From: an uncultured Flavihumibacter sp.
GTDB lineage: Bacteria; Bacteroidota; Bacteroidia; Chitinophagales; Chitinophagaceae
DNA: 64,000 bases
Direction: 5' to 3'
NCBI GenBank assembly: GCA_902168105.1
Contig: CABHOY010000049.1
Span: 119,117-183,116, forward strand
Shown here: positions 1-8,078 of the stretch, piece by piece
How the letters are laid out: every line of letters begins with the position of its first letter
Numbering within the stretch: the stretch's first letter is position 1
Program-made: the position numbers and the translations under genes
The notes under the pieces: model-generated
What the model was told of the DNA's origin: nothing
The model's input: the letters and a program-made list of their open reading frames with translations, nothing else
The model's database searches: none

Positions 1-1608
1 AACGCTATTTACAACACACTGGGTAACGTTTGTAAAGGTGGTGTAAGCAATCCTGTTCCACAGAACCTGGCGTCTAAAAAGCCTGTAGTTGCGTCTACAA
101 CTGAAGCAAATGCACCTACCAATGTAGACGCTGCAAATGTTACAGATGGCAACTACGGTACCCGCTGGGCGTCTGCCTTTGCTGATCAGCAATGGGTATA
201 TGTCGACCTGGGTGCTAACTATGATATTAACAGGGTGAAGATCACCTGGGAAGCTGCTTATGCAACTGCTTATCAGGTAGAGATATCATCCAATACTAAC
301 GACTGGACACCGGTAAAATCTGTTACAGGTAATACTACCCTGGTAAATGACCTGACAGGATTGTCAGGCAATGGCCGTTATGTAAGGATCAACTGCGCAA
401 CAAGAGCTACAGCGTATGGTTTCTCTATTTTTGAACTGGAAGTATATGGTGCAGCGCAACAGGCTCCTCATGGAGGAACTGCATGGGCTATTCCTGGAAA
501 GATAGAAGCTGAAAACTTTGATGATGGTGGCGAAGGCGTAGCTTATCACGATCTGACGGCTACCAACACTCAGGGACAGTACCGTACTACCGAAGGTGTA
601 GATATCGAAGCTGCTACTGAAGGCGGATACAATGTAGGTACCATCCAGACAGGCGAATGGCTGGAATACACAGTGAACATCGGCCAGGCTGGTATATATA
701 CTTTACAGGCAAGAGTAGCTGCGATAGCTGCCGGAAAAACATTCCATGTGGAATTGAACGGTCAGAACATCTCCGGTACCATCACTGTACCAAATACTGG
801 TGGCTGGCAGACATGGGCTGATGTGAATGTAACTACGTCAGCATTAACTGCAGGTCAGAAAGTACTGCGTGTAGTGTTTGATGCTAACGAGTTCAACTTC
901 ACCTCGTTTACATTTGCCCTGCAATCTCAATCTGATAATGCAGCAGCTAACAAAACCGTTTGGGCTTCTTCTGTCGAAACACCAGATTTCCCGGCTGCAG
1001 CGGCTGTTGATGGCAACGCTACAACAACACGTTGGTCTTCCGGTTATACCGATAACGAATGGTTAGCAGTTGATCTGGGTACAGCAAAAGATATCTCAAG
1101 AGTTGTGGTGAAATGGGAAAATGCTTATGCAACATCCTATACTATCGAAACTTCTAACGATACTACCAACTGGACCGTGCAGAAATCTGTAACTAATGGT
1201 GCCGGTGGTACTGCTGATCTTAGCTTCGCAACAGTGAATGCCCGTTATGTAAGGGTACATGGCCTGCAGAGAGCTACTCCATATGGTTTCTCCATCTGGG
1301 AATTTGAAGTGTATCCTGCTGCACCCGTAGCTGGAAGAACGCTTGCAATGGCTACTCCTGTAAAAGGAAGTGAAAATGCATTCTCTGTGAGTGTGTCACC
1401 AAACCCCGCTACAAACCTGATGAACATTCAACTGAAAGGTGCAGCTAAAGCTTCTGTTTTAGAAGTTTACAGCATCTCTGGTCAGAGAGTATACCAGGCT
1501 AAAGTTAACGGTAATGTTAACCAGCTGCAGGTAGATATTGCTTCATGGCCTAAAGGCGTCTATATCATTTCAATCGGCAATAGCCGTAAGAAAGTGGTTG
1601 TAGAATAG
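1..1608 (+). CDS. Secreted carbohydrate-binding protein, 3' part (F5/8C, CBM6, F5/8C, T9SS sorting domain)
   Basis: The frame is open from base 1, so the gene starts outside the window and 535 codons are visible. In order they encode a discoidin (F5/8 type C) domain at about residues 25-145 (DGNYGTRWAS, then YVRI near its end), a CBM6-like domain at about 160-305 (IEAENFD, TGEWLEY), a second F5/8C domain at about 315-440 (DGNATTTRWSS, YVRVHG), and a T9SS type A sorting domain (VSPNPATN, GVYIISI). This layout fits an exported polysaccharide-active enzyme attached to or released from the cell surface by T9SS. The catalytic domain, if there is one, lies upstream of the window. The two F5/8C domains resemble each other and look like an internal duplication. 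Confidence 0.9.
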   Translation, partial: NAIYNTLGNVCKGGVSNPVPQNLASKKPVVASTTEANAPTNVDAANVTDGNYGTRWASAFADQQWVYVDLGANYDINRVKITWEAAYATAYQVEISSNTNDWTPVKSVTGNTTLVNDLTGLSGNGRYVRINCATRATAYGFSIFELEVYGAAQQAPHGGTAWAIPGKIEAENFDDGGEGVAYHDLTATNTQGQYRTTEGVDIEAATEGGYNVGTIQTGEWLEYTVNIGQAGIYTLQARVAAIAAGKTFHVELNGQNISGTITVPNTGGWQTWADVNVTTSALTAGQKVLRVVFDANEFNFTSFTFALQSQSDNAAANKTVWASSVETPDFPAAAAVDGNATTTRWSSGYTDNEWLAVDLGTAKDISRVVVKWENAYATSYTIETSNDTTNWTVQKSVTNGAGGTADLSFATVNARYVRVHGLQRATPYGFSIWEFEVYPAAPVAGRTLAMATPVKGSENAFSVSVSPNPATNLMNIQLKGAAKASVLEVYSISGQRVYQAKVNGNVNQLQVDIASWPKGVYIISIGNSRKKVVVE

Positions 1609-1640
1609 TAGTAATACCGAATCAACAAATCCTTATTGAA

Positions 1641-1668
1641 AGAGGCCGTCTCGATTGGGACGGCCTCT
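1641..1668 (+). terminator. Intrinsic terminator between convergent genes
   Basis: A perfect 10-bp stem (AGAGGCCGTC paired with GACGGCCTCT) closes an 8-nt loop and is followed by TT. It lies between the sorting-domain protein and the convergent acyltransferase and can serve both. Confidence 0.85.
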
Positions 1669-1673
1669 TTATG

Positions 1674-2858
1674 TTATAGGTATTTCTTTATGAAAGAGGA
1701 TCTTCTCAGGAAAATGCTGATCATCCAGCTGACGACCAGTGCATTTAAAAATACGATCGTGAATTTGACAATTGCCGGTGTATCAATGTCCAACAGGAAG
1801 AACTGCGTCCATATAACAAAGACGTAGTGGATCAGGTATATGAGGTACGCATTTGCGGCCAGTGAATCCAGCCATGATGTCTGCGTATTTACCCTGGCCC
1901 TGAAGGTTGTAACGAACGCAATACAGGTCAGAGTGCACGACAGTACATACATGGTGTAATAGATCATCCATGCTGAAAACTCGGGGATAATACCTGCTAT
2001 GACCATATTCTTCAAAATCTCTTTTTCTCCGGATACTGTCAGTACCAGATAGACTGCCAACGCGAGTATACACCATAGCTTCCATCTGCCGACCAATAAC
2101 GATCCTTTAGCAAAGATACCATTGTGGAAATCTGAGCTTCCAATAAATGCGCCCAGCATAAAGTAGCCAAAGTATAACAGGATACGGCTTAACTGGAAGT
2201 CGAAAGGCCCCCATCCTGTCCATTTGCCTGCACCAATATTATAGGCTACCGGCACATATAATACCCAGGTCAGGACAGCCAGCGATAGAAACACTAGCAT
2301 AGGCCGGTCGCCAGCGCTGCGGACCTGGTTTGCTGTATTGTTATAGATCTTTTTCATGAACACATAGGTCGTCGCAAATACCAGGTTAAAGAAGAAAAGC
2401 ACCCATATGAACCATGGGGGACCTACAGGCCATTTTTCAGTAGTAAAAAAGTCGATGATATAGGCTTTGGTATCCAGGGTATTATGGGCTACACAAAATG
2501 CCGGGAAATGGGCTATAAGGTTGGATAAAGTGCCTATTAAAAGAAAGGGGAGGAACAGTCGTAGAAACCTGTCCTTTACAAATGTCATCGCTCCTTTTTT
2601 AGCAATGCTTTTGGTAAGGAACAGCCCTCCAATAAAAAACATAAGCGACATAAAGAATATGTCGTTGAAGTTCTCGAAAATATCCAGCCCTATCCACCTT
2701 TGGTTATCTACCAGGGGATGTGTGGAGTTGATGTACGCCTCTTTATTGAAATTTGCGAACGTAGTATAGGCAAGTGAAGAATGATGAGCAACAACCAGTA
2801 CGGTGATCGTCGCTCGCAGGTAATCCACCCATATGTCACGTTGTTCTTTGCTAATCAT
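1674..2858 (-). CDS. Acyltransferase family 3 membrane protein
   Basis: The 394-aa product is a polytopic membrane protein of the acyltransferase 3 family (OafA/OpgC-like). These proteins transfer acyl groups to surface glycans or other exported molecules. It opens with the typical DYLRATITVLVVAHH stretch; R15 and H25/H26 sit where the family carries its conserved Arg and His. About ten hydrophobic segments follow (for example FFMSLMFFIGGLFL and PWFIWVLFFFNLVF). It is a single gene on the minus strand, with a terminator on the far side of its stop and a 130-bp gap upstream. The substrate cannot be read from sequence. Confidence 0.88.
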   Translation of the reverse strand: MISKEQRDIWVDYLRATITVLVVAHHSSLAYTTFANFNKEAYINSTHPLVDNQRWIGLDIFENFNDIFFMSLMFFIGGLFLTKSIAKKGAMTFVKDRFLRLFLPFLLIGTLSNLIAHFPAFCVAHNTLDTKAYIIDFFTTEKWPVGPPWFIWVLFFFNLVFATTYVFMKKIYNNTANQVRSAGDRPMLVFLSLAVLTWVLYVPVAYNIGAGKWTGWGPFDFQLSRILLYFGYFMLGAFIGSSDFHNGIFAKGSLLVGRWKLWCILALAVYLVLTVSGEKEILKNMVIAGIIPEFSAWMIYYTMYVLSCTLTCIAFVTTFRARVNTQTSWLDSLAANAYLIYLIHYVFVIWTQFFLLDIDTPAIVKFTIVFLNALVVSWMISIFLRRSSFIKKYL

Positions 2859-2955
2859 GCAGGTTATTGATTAAAGCCGTAAAAATATAAAGCCGGCTTT
2901 ATAATAAAGTTGCAAATAGCATAAGAAAGTTGCATGCGATCTGTAATAAAATAAC

Positions 2956-2982
2956 AAAAAGGCTACAGGTGTAGCCTTTTTC
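2956..2982 (-). terminator. Terminator of the NMO operon
   Basis: An 11-bp stem (AAAAAGGCTAC / GTAGCCTTTTT) with a 4-nt loop lies 8 bases beyond the stop of the nitronate monooxygenase-like gene. The flanking A and T tracts make it work in either direction, but the gene context points to the minus strand. Confidence 0.85.
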
Positions 2983-2990
2983 TGTTTACA

Positions 2991-4079
2991 TCATCTGGCG
3001 TTCGAACTGTTGAAACATGCGTTTGTTTCTTCGATCAGCGATTGCATCAGCGCTGAAGTCTTTCTATGTTTAATTATCGGTGCTATTTGTCCACCCCAGA
3101 AATATACCATATCCCACTTTTGCTGTTCAACGGCGGCGGCTCTTAATGATGATATAAATGTCGTTTGTAAAGGGAAAGGGAGAAAATGCAGCTCACCTCC
3201 GGAGGTTTCTTTTGTTATTCTGTTGGAAATTCCCCGGCCAAGCCTGCCTGTATATGCCCTGGACAGCGTGGAATATTTTGCTGCATCAGAGAATAACATT
3301 TGCCGGTGAGCAGGCGAAGCATTCGATTCGTCGCAGGCGAGGAATGCAGTGCCGACTTGCGCAGCGCTGGCCCCGAGCATCATAGCTGCTGCAATACCTT
3401 TACCGTCTGCAATTCCACCGGCAGCAATAACAGGTATCTTTACCTTTTCCCTGATCAGTTGAAGCAACACAAAAGTACCAGTCATAGAGGTTTCTGCGGA
3501 TGTCAGGAAAGATGGACGGTGCCCTCCGGCCTCAAAGCCGGAAGCAATGATCAGGTCCACGCCCGCATTTTCCAATGCTATTGCCTCATCCAGCGTAGTG
3601 GCTGCACCGGCGGTGATGATCCCTTGCGCGCGACATTGCTCCAATATATCTGCAGATGGTATGCCGAACACAAAGCTGAATACTTTTGGACGGATATCCA
3701 GTAACACCTGGACCTGGCTTTCAAACCTGGCATTAAATGGTGCAGGTTTCTGCGGCAATGGAACGCTGAGTTCCTCAAAGTAGGGCCTGAACTGTTGAAC
3801 TGCCTGTTCGTATACCGCGTCACTAACCGTACCGTTTATTGCATCGCTGTCTGAAACCCATAAATTGATATTATAAGGTTTACCTGTAGCCGCTTTGATT
3901 TGCTGATCTATGTCGATAATCTCCTGTGGGGTAAGCGTGTAGGCGCCATAGCCGCCAAGCCCTCCCGCATTGGACACTGCCGCTACCAGTTCAACTGATG
4001 AAAGGCGGCCTCCGAAAGGACCCTGCAGGATAGGATATTCGATACCCAGTATCTCCGTTACTTTAGTGTTGTGCCACAT
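2991..4079 (-). CDS. Nitronate monooxygenase-like FMN enzyme
   Basis: The 362-aa protein belongs to the NMO / 2-nitropropane dioxygenase TIM-barrel flavoenzymes. These oxidise alkyl nitronates, and some members act on other substrates. Seen: the N-terminal YPILQGPFGG stretch, SNAGGLGGYGA, AGFEAGGHR-type segment (here ASGFEAGGHR, with the His used as general base in the family), and the FMN phosphate-binding part IPVIAAGGIADG followed by GASAAQVGTAFL. It is the last gene of a five-gene minus-strand operon, starting 9 bp after the NTF2-like gene. Residue and length agreement is good; the physiological substrate is unknown. Confidence 0.9.
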   Translation of the reverse strand: MWHNTKVTEILGIEYPILQGPFGGRLSSVELVAAVSNAGGLGGYGAYTLTPQEIIDIDQQIKAATGKPYNINLWVSDSDAINGTVSDAVYEQAVQQFRPYFEELSVPLPQKPAPFNARFESQVQVLLDIRPKVFSFVFGIPSADILEQCRAQGIITAGAATTLDEAIALENAGVDLIIASGFEAGGHRPSFLTSAETSMTGTFVLLQLIREKVKIPVIAAGGIADGKGIAAAMMLGASAAQVGTAFLACDESNASPAHRQMLFSDAAKYSTLSRAYTGRLGRGISNRITKETSGGELHFLPFPLQTTFISSLRAAAVEQQKWDMVYFWGGQIAPIIKHRKTSALMQSLIEETNACFNSSNAR

Positions 4080-4088
4080 GGTGATTAG

Positions 4089-4541
4089 TTATAGCTGGAC
4101 GTCCGTCAGCATTTTATTGACGAGAAGCCATTTGCCGTCAATTTTATGGAAAGATAAAAACTCATGGTAATTAAAGTCGTACATTTTTACCTTTACTTCG
4201 GCCACTCCGATAGAGTTGACCGCTCTCACGGATACAATCTCTCCCTTAAGTGGTTTTCCTGAGTCTTTCGGACTTTGACGATTAGCCACACCGTCAAGAT
4301 ATTGATCAAGCGTTTTGGCATAAGGCTGTCCCTTTACGTCTCCGAAGAGTAGTGTGCCGGGGTGATATATCTGCCTCAGAAGTGTGGTATCGCCTTCATT
4401 AATGCCTTTGAAATAATAGCTTTCCAGTACTTCGGAAATAGCTGCTATATCAGCTTTTTGTGTGTCCATCTTATTTACCTTTTGAGCTTTTATGGCCAGC
4501 GGAACGCAGGCCATAAAAGCAAGTAATGATAATAGTTTCAT
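4089..4541 (-). CDS. Exported NTF2-like (SnoaL/lumazine-binding type) protein
   Basis: The 150-aa product has an N-terminal signal peptide (MKLLSLLAFMACVPLAIKAQ) and then an NTF2-like fold of the kind often called nuclear transport factor 2 family or putative lumazine-binding: an early helix, an ARG-free core with YHPGTLLFG, and late strands ending in HKIDGKWLLVNKML. I chose the ATG at 4541 rather than an upstream in-frame start at 4655, because it gives the signal peptide and lies 1 bp from the SDR stop. NTF2-like proteins can be small enzymes or binding proteins; no catalytic pair is obvious here. Confidence 0.82.
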   Translation of the reverse strand: MKLLSLLAFMACVPLAIKAQKVNKMDTQKADIAAISEVLESYYFKGINEGDTTLLRQIYHPGTLLFGDVKGQPYAKTLDQYLDGVANRQSPKDSGKPLKGEIVSVRAVNSIGVAEVKVKMYDFNYHEFLSFHKIDGKWLLVNKMLTDVQL

Positions 4542-4542
4542 A

Positions 4543-5277
4543 TTAACCCAGATGATGTCCGGCACCAGCTCCACCGTCAACGTTGATGATGGCACCAGAG
4601 ATGAAATTACTTTTTGCAACTGTGTAAACCATTTCAGCAACATCCTCCACTTCACCGATGCGGTTCAGCAAATGCAAGCCTGCAGTTTCGTCAGATTTAT
4701 CTCCATGCATCGGTGTACGGATGGTACCTGGCGCTATGGTATTCACGCGGATGTTATCCTTGCCGAATTCAGCCGCCAGCTGAAGTGTAAGAGAATGTAT
4801 AGCAGCCTTACTGGACATCGGTGCAGTAATAGGAACACCACCCAGGGCATGATTTACCAACGGGGTGCCTATGTTGATCACCACACCGCCATGCTGTTTC
4901 AGCATCTGAGGAATAACTGCCTGAGTGGTGAAATATGTACCCTTCAGGTTAGTGTTCAGGAAGCGGTCCAGATAGGCTTCATCCACTTCCAGGAATGGCC
5001 TGGTTTCGAATATACCGGCATTGTTTACCAGCACATCTGCAGAACCAAATCTTTCAACTGCGGTAGCTACCAGTTTTTCACCGGTTTTCTTGTCGCTGAT
5101 GTTACCGGCTACCATAGCCAGGTTACTACCAGCGCCGAGTTCTTTGAAAGCGGCCTCCAGTTTTTCTTCCGTCGAGGAGTTAATAACTACATTGTCTCCT
5201 TTTTCGAGGAAGTATTTTGCTACTTCCTTACCTATACCGGATGATGCACCGGTTATTATGATTGTTTGCTTTTTCAT
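4543..5277 (-). CDS. SDR-family protein with degenerate active site
   Basis: The 244-aa protein has the classical SDR Rossmann fold: TGASSGIG near residue 9, VNNAG, and the late PGTIRTPM and INVDGG segments. In ordinary SDRs the catalytic motif is YxxxK with a Ser about 13 residues before it. Here the segment reads APMSSKAAIHSLT: Lys is kept, but Pro sits four residues before it where Tyr should be, and the Ser region reads INIGTPL. The start at 5277 (MKKQTIIITG) was preferred over a longer frame to 5376 that would overlap the tautomerase gene. It is the third gene of the YceI operon. It is either an SDR subfamily with altered chemistry or a non-catalytic NAD(P)-binding member. Confidence 0.88.
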   Translation of the reverse strand: MKKQTIIITGASSGIGKEVAKYFLEKGDNVVINSSTEEKLEAAFKELGAGSNLAMVAGNISDKKTGEKLVATAVERFGSADVLVNNAGIFETRPFLEVDEAYLDRFLNTNLKGTYFTTQAVIPQMLKQHGGVVINIGTPLVNHALGGVPITAPMSSKAAIHSLTLQLAAEFGKDNIRVNTIAPGTIRTPMHGDKSDETAGLHLLNRIGEVEDVAEMVYTVAKSNFISGAIINVDGGAGAGHHLG

Positions 5278-5281
5278 TGTT

Positions 5282-5500
5282 CTATTTTTTATCTGCTGTG
5301 ATCCCTTTTTCGCGGAGAACAGATACCTGTTCACCGGCATACCCCCAATCGTCCAGTTCAACTTCCTGTATGACAACGTGTGTCAGATGTGGGTCTTTGT
5401 TGAGTACATCGACTATCAGGTCTGTTACTCCCTTGATCAATTGTTGCTTCTGCTCACGGGTGACTCCCTCACGGGTGAGTTCAATCTTTACGTAAGGCAT
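5282..5500 (-). CDS. 4-oxalocrotonate tautomerase family protein
   Basis: The 72-aa protein begins MPYVKIELTREGVT. Pro-2, which becomes the N-terminal catalytic base after Met removal in this family, is present. The length and the pattern of two beta strands around a helix (REQKQQLIKGVTDLIVDVL) match small tautomerases. It lies 4 bp before the SDR start and 31 bp after the YceI stop, so the three genes are probably co-transcribed. The native substrate is unknown; 4-OT homologues act on diverse keto-enol acids. Confidence 0.9.
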   Translation of the reverse strand: MPYVKIELTREGVTREQKQQLIKGVTDLIVDVLNKDPHLTHVVIQEVELDDWGYAGEQVSVLREKGITADKK

Positions 5501-5531
5501 TTTTTTGTTTTTTAAAGGGTGAGTTGGATTA

Positions 5532-6050
5532 TCAGGCAGCTTTAGCTGTGATAGTTACCTCGAGACCAAAGTCATTATAGATGAGCGTATCGCCCAGATC
5601 TTTGAAGAAATTGCCGGAACGGAACTTAATGTCGTATTTGGTACGATCAATAACTATCTTCCCGGAGGCAGTCAGCAGATCGCCATTGGTATTGATAGCA
5701 GCGTCAAAAGCGACAGGATGCGTAATGCCCTTGATGGTCAGATTGCCCACAACATGATTGCCTGATACGGAGGTAATGTCCAGGTTAGCTTCAGGGAATT
5801 TGTCAATAGAGAAGAAGTCGTCTGAAGCCAGGTGGCCTGCAAATTGCGCGTTTGTAGCCGGATCTGTTACGTCCAGTATCTTAATGGAGGTAGTGTCTAT
5901 GATGACCTGACCACTTGTCAATTTGCCATCAATAACTATTAATGTACCTTCTTTTATACCGATAGTACCATTGTGCGCGCCGGTTACTTTACGGCCGGTC
6001 CAATCAATATTACTTTGTGCGTTTACGATCTGAAATTTTGTCGTTTCCAT
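5532..6050 (-). CDS. YceI family protein
   Basis: The 172-aa protein has the YceI lipocalin-like barrel: an opening stretch around SNIDWTGRKVTGAHNGTI, a central FPEANLDITSVSGNHVVGNLTIKGITHPV, and RTKYDIKFRSGNFF-like text near the end. YceI folds bind isoprenoid-type lipids in studied members. There is no signal peptide, so this is probably a cytoplasmic version. It is the first gene of the five-gene operon and follows two CRP-type operator sites. Confidence 0.92.
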   Translation of the reverse strand: METTKFQIVNAQSNIDWTGRKVTGAHNGTIGIKEGTLIVIDGKLTSGQVIIDTTSIKILDVTDPATNAQFAGHLASDDFFSIDKFPEANLDITSVSGNHVVGNLTIKGITHPVAFDAAINTNGDLLTASGKIVIDRTKYDIKFRSGNFFKDLGDTLIYNDFGLEVTITAKAA

Positions 6051-6118
6051 TTTGTGTATGTTTAATTGTTTACGTTTTATTTACAACACAAAGGACGTAA
6101 GGAATTTCAAGGTGGTTA

Positions 6119-6134
6119 CGTGACGTATATCACA
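6119..6134 (-). promoter_or_regulatory. CRP-type operator, distal site
   Basis: CGTGA-CGTATA-TCACA differs from the CRP/FNR-superfamily pattern TGTGA-N6-TCACA in one base. It lies about 69-84 bp upstream of the YceI start, with its centre 27 bp from the second site. Confidence 0.6.
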
Positions 6135-6145
6135 TTCAATAATTA

Positions 6146-6161
6146 TGTGACCTACATCACA
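6146..6161 (-). promoter_or_regulatory. CRP-type operator, perfect site
   Basis: TGTGACCTACATCACA is a perfect TGTGA-N6-TCACA match; the flanking A and T extend the dyad to 18 bp. It lies between the end of the Crp-family gene and the operon it appears to control. The regulator's recognition helix reads RETLSR, the residue pattern that in E. coli CRP (RETVGR) reads TGTGA. Confidence 0.7.
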
Positions 6162-6169
6162 TCGGGGGG

Positions 6170-6745
6170 TTAACGGCCGTTATAAAGCCGGCTTAATGTC
6201 TCTCTGGTAATGCCCAGGTAAGCGGCTATCAGGTGTTTCGGGACCAGGTTGTATAGTTCGGGGTAAAGGGTCAACAGCTCTTCATAGCGCTTTTTTGCAT
6301 CATTGTTCATAAGAGAAAGGAGCCTTTTCTGTGAAGCTACATACCCCCTGTTTGTTCGCCAGCGAAAGAAGTGTTCTACCTGGTGTATCTCGGCACAGAG
6401 TTTTTCGCGGTCGGCATTGCTGAGGCAAAGCACTTCCGCGTCAGTGATACAATCAACGTTAATCGTTGCCCTGGAGTGGCTATAAAGCGCATTGTAGTCA
6501 GATGTCCACCACGTCGGCATAGCAAACTGAAGGATGTACATCTTAATGTCGTCATTGATAAAAAATGCTTTCAGGCAGCCTGAAAGCACAAAGTATTCGC
6601 ATTCTACTTCATTACCTTCGCTAATAATTGTTTGACCTTTTTTAAAGGATTGCTGGCTGAAATGGGAGAAAAAATAATCAAACTGTTCGTCGGTTAGCGA
6701 CGCTGATTTGAGAACATGCTGTTTTAATAATTCCCTTGCATTCAT
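6170..6745 (-). CDS. Crp/Fnr family transcriptional regulator
   Basis: The 191-aa protein has an N-terminal cyclic-nucleotide-binding-like beta barrel (about residues 25-115) and a C-terminal winged helix. The recognition helix near the C-terminus is LGITRETLSRLY. The phosphate-binding cassette that E. coli CRP uses for cAMP (GE...RS) is not preserved, so cAMP binding is doubtful and another signal is likely. The gene lies upstream of and co-oriented with the YceI operon, with two TGTGA-N6-TCACA-like sites in the 119-bp gap. This is good evidence for local regulation of the operon. Confidence 0.92.
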   Translation of the reverse strand: MNARELLKQHVLKSASLTDEQFDYFFSHFSQQSFKKGQTIISEGNEVECEYFVLSGCLKAFFINDDIKMYILQFAMPTWWTSDYNALYSHSRATINVDCITDAEVLCLSNADREKLCAEIHQVEHFFRWRTNRGYVASQKRLLSLMNNDAKKRYEELLTLYPELYNLVPKHLIAAYLGITRETLSRLYNGR

Positions 6746-7437
6746 TTTTTAAAGGTATGAAACTCATTGAAAATCTGGCCAAATTGCATATTAAGTCCCC
6801 GATTTTCTTTTATAATTGTTTGATTTTAAAGATATTATTGTTGTCTGTGCCATTGATCATGCTTTTTTTCCTTTCAACCGCTTATATTTACCTTCATCCC
6901 TGATTATTACCGCTCATAATAGTTTTCATCCATTCTACAACAAAATTCGCCGCTCATATTGGATTATGTAAAGGAAGTGTTAACGGCTTCATACCTTTAC
7001 TCTATCAAACTAAACAAGAGTTAATCTCTATACTATATGAAAATATTTCTGGATCACCTGATGGCTCGCCTTCATTGAAGAGCTATGACTACCGGAAATT
7101 CCTACCCTGTAAAACACATACAGTACAAGAATTTAACGGAGTTGCGATTGCGGCTCAACAGGCATCGGACCTGGGTTTTATTCACTCGTACTAATTTCCC
7201 TTTCAGAATGTAATACAAATGAATTGTTGGCAATATAGCGCCGCATTCAGGCACTCTTATATGTCAATTCAAACAGCAAGCTAAGTATCAGTTAAAAACT
7301 GATTTAATGGCCCTATACAATGCATTTCCGGCAAGACCTGCCGGTTCCTGATAAGACTTAAGAAAAAACGCGACGAATAGCCGACCGAGCTATGCCCTTT
7401 ACACAGATTTTATTCACCCTTATAAATCACACACACT
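6746..7437. other. 692-bp intergenic region
   Basis: This region lies between the divergent Crp gene and the coiled-coil/ABC cluster. I see no coding frame of useful length. Two small hairpins are present near the right side: ATCAGTT-AAA-AACTGAT at about 7285-7305, and CCGGCA-AGACC-TGCCGG at about 7328-7344. They could belong to the leader of the downstream cluster. No clear promoter could be assigned. Confidence 0.5.
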
Positions 7438-8067
7438 ATGGCCTCTTTGGGTAAAAAGATCTTATCCGCTTTCATAGAGATGGAGGATAAGACAACAAAA
7501 AATGAGGATGCGGCAGCACCATCGGTGCCGGCATCCTACGTGCCTGCCGGCAACCAGGACAGACGTGCTGCGACAGACATCGACAGTAAGTTCAGTGAAC
7601 ACTTTAACAGGTTGTTCGCAGATGCCAACCTGCCAGGTCCTGATTATTATGAGTTTTTCAAGATGACGGACGCAATGCATGTCATCAAAGATGAAGGCGC
7701 CCGCTTTAGTGCTGCCTTTGCAGGTTTGCAGGCCCAGGGACTGGACAAACAAAAGCTCCTGTCTTCAGCCCTGGAATACGTGAAAATACTGGACGCAGAT
7801 GCTGCGGCTTTTCACAATACGGTAGACCAGGCATTGCTGGATAAAGTGCAGAATAAGAAGAAGGAGATGGAGCAGGTACAGGAACGTATCCAAAAGCTAT
7901 CGCAGGAAATAGTGAGCCTGCAACAGCAGATCGGTGTGCTCACAAAGGAGATAGCGGAGAATGAGGCGAAGATCGAGAGCAACAGTTCCGGTTACGAGGC
8001 TGCCCTGACAAACAGTAGGAATAAGCTGCTGGAAGATATCGAAAAGATCAAGCAATACATACTTTAA
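7438..8067 (+). CDS. Coiled-coil protein of unknown function (first gene of SBP-OmpA/ABC cluster)
   Basis: I do not recognise this 209-aa family. Visible are a short N-terminal part, a linker rich in Ala and Pro (about 20-42), a helical globular stretch (about 50-130, with FSEHFNRLFADANLPG and YYEFFKMTDAMH), and a long coiled coil at about 140-209 built from Lys/Glu/Gln heptads (KKKEMEQVQERIQKLSQ). There is no signal peptide or membrane segment, so it is probably cytoplasmic. It lies 11 bp upstream of a membrane coiled-coil protein and 1 kb before an SBP-OmpA protein. It may be a cytoplasmic partner or scaffold of that membrane complex. Confidence 0.75.
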   Translation: MASLGKKILSAFIEMEDKTTKNEDAAAPSVPASYVPAGNQDRRAATDIDSKFSEHFNRLFADANLPGPDYYEFFKMTDAMHVIKDEGARFSAAFAGLQAQGLDKQKLLSSALEYVKILDADAAAFHNTVDQALLDKVQNKKKEMEQVQERIQKLSQEIVSLQQQIGVLTKEIAENEAKIESNSSGYEAALTNSRNKLLEDIEKIKQYIL

Positions 8068-8078
8068 AATAACTCAAA

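Noticed and set aside
3010..4670. Several open frames of 60-134 codons on the plus strand inside the NMO and NTF2-like genes
   Set aside because: They are antisense frames of clear genes with unnatural residue composition and no start signal.
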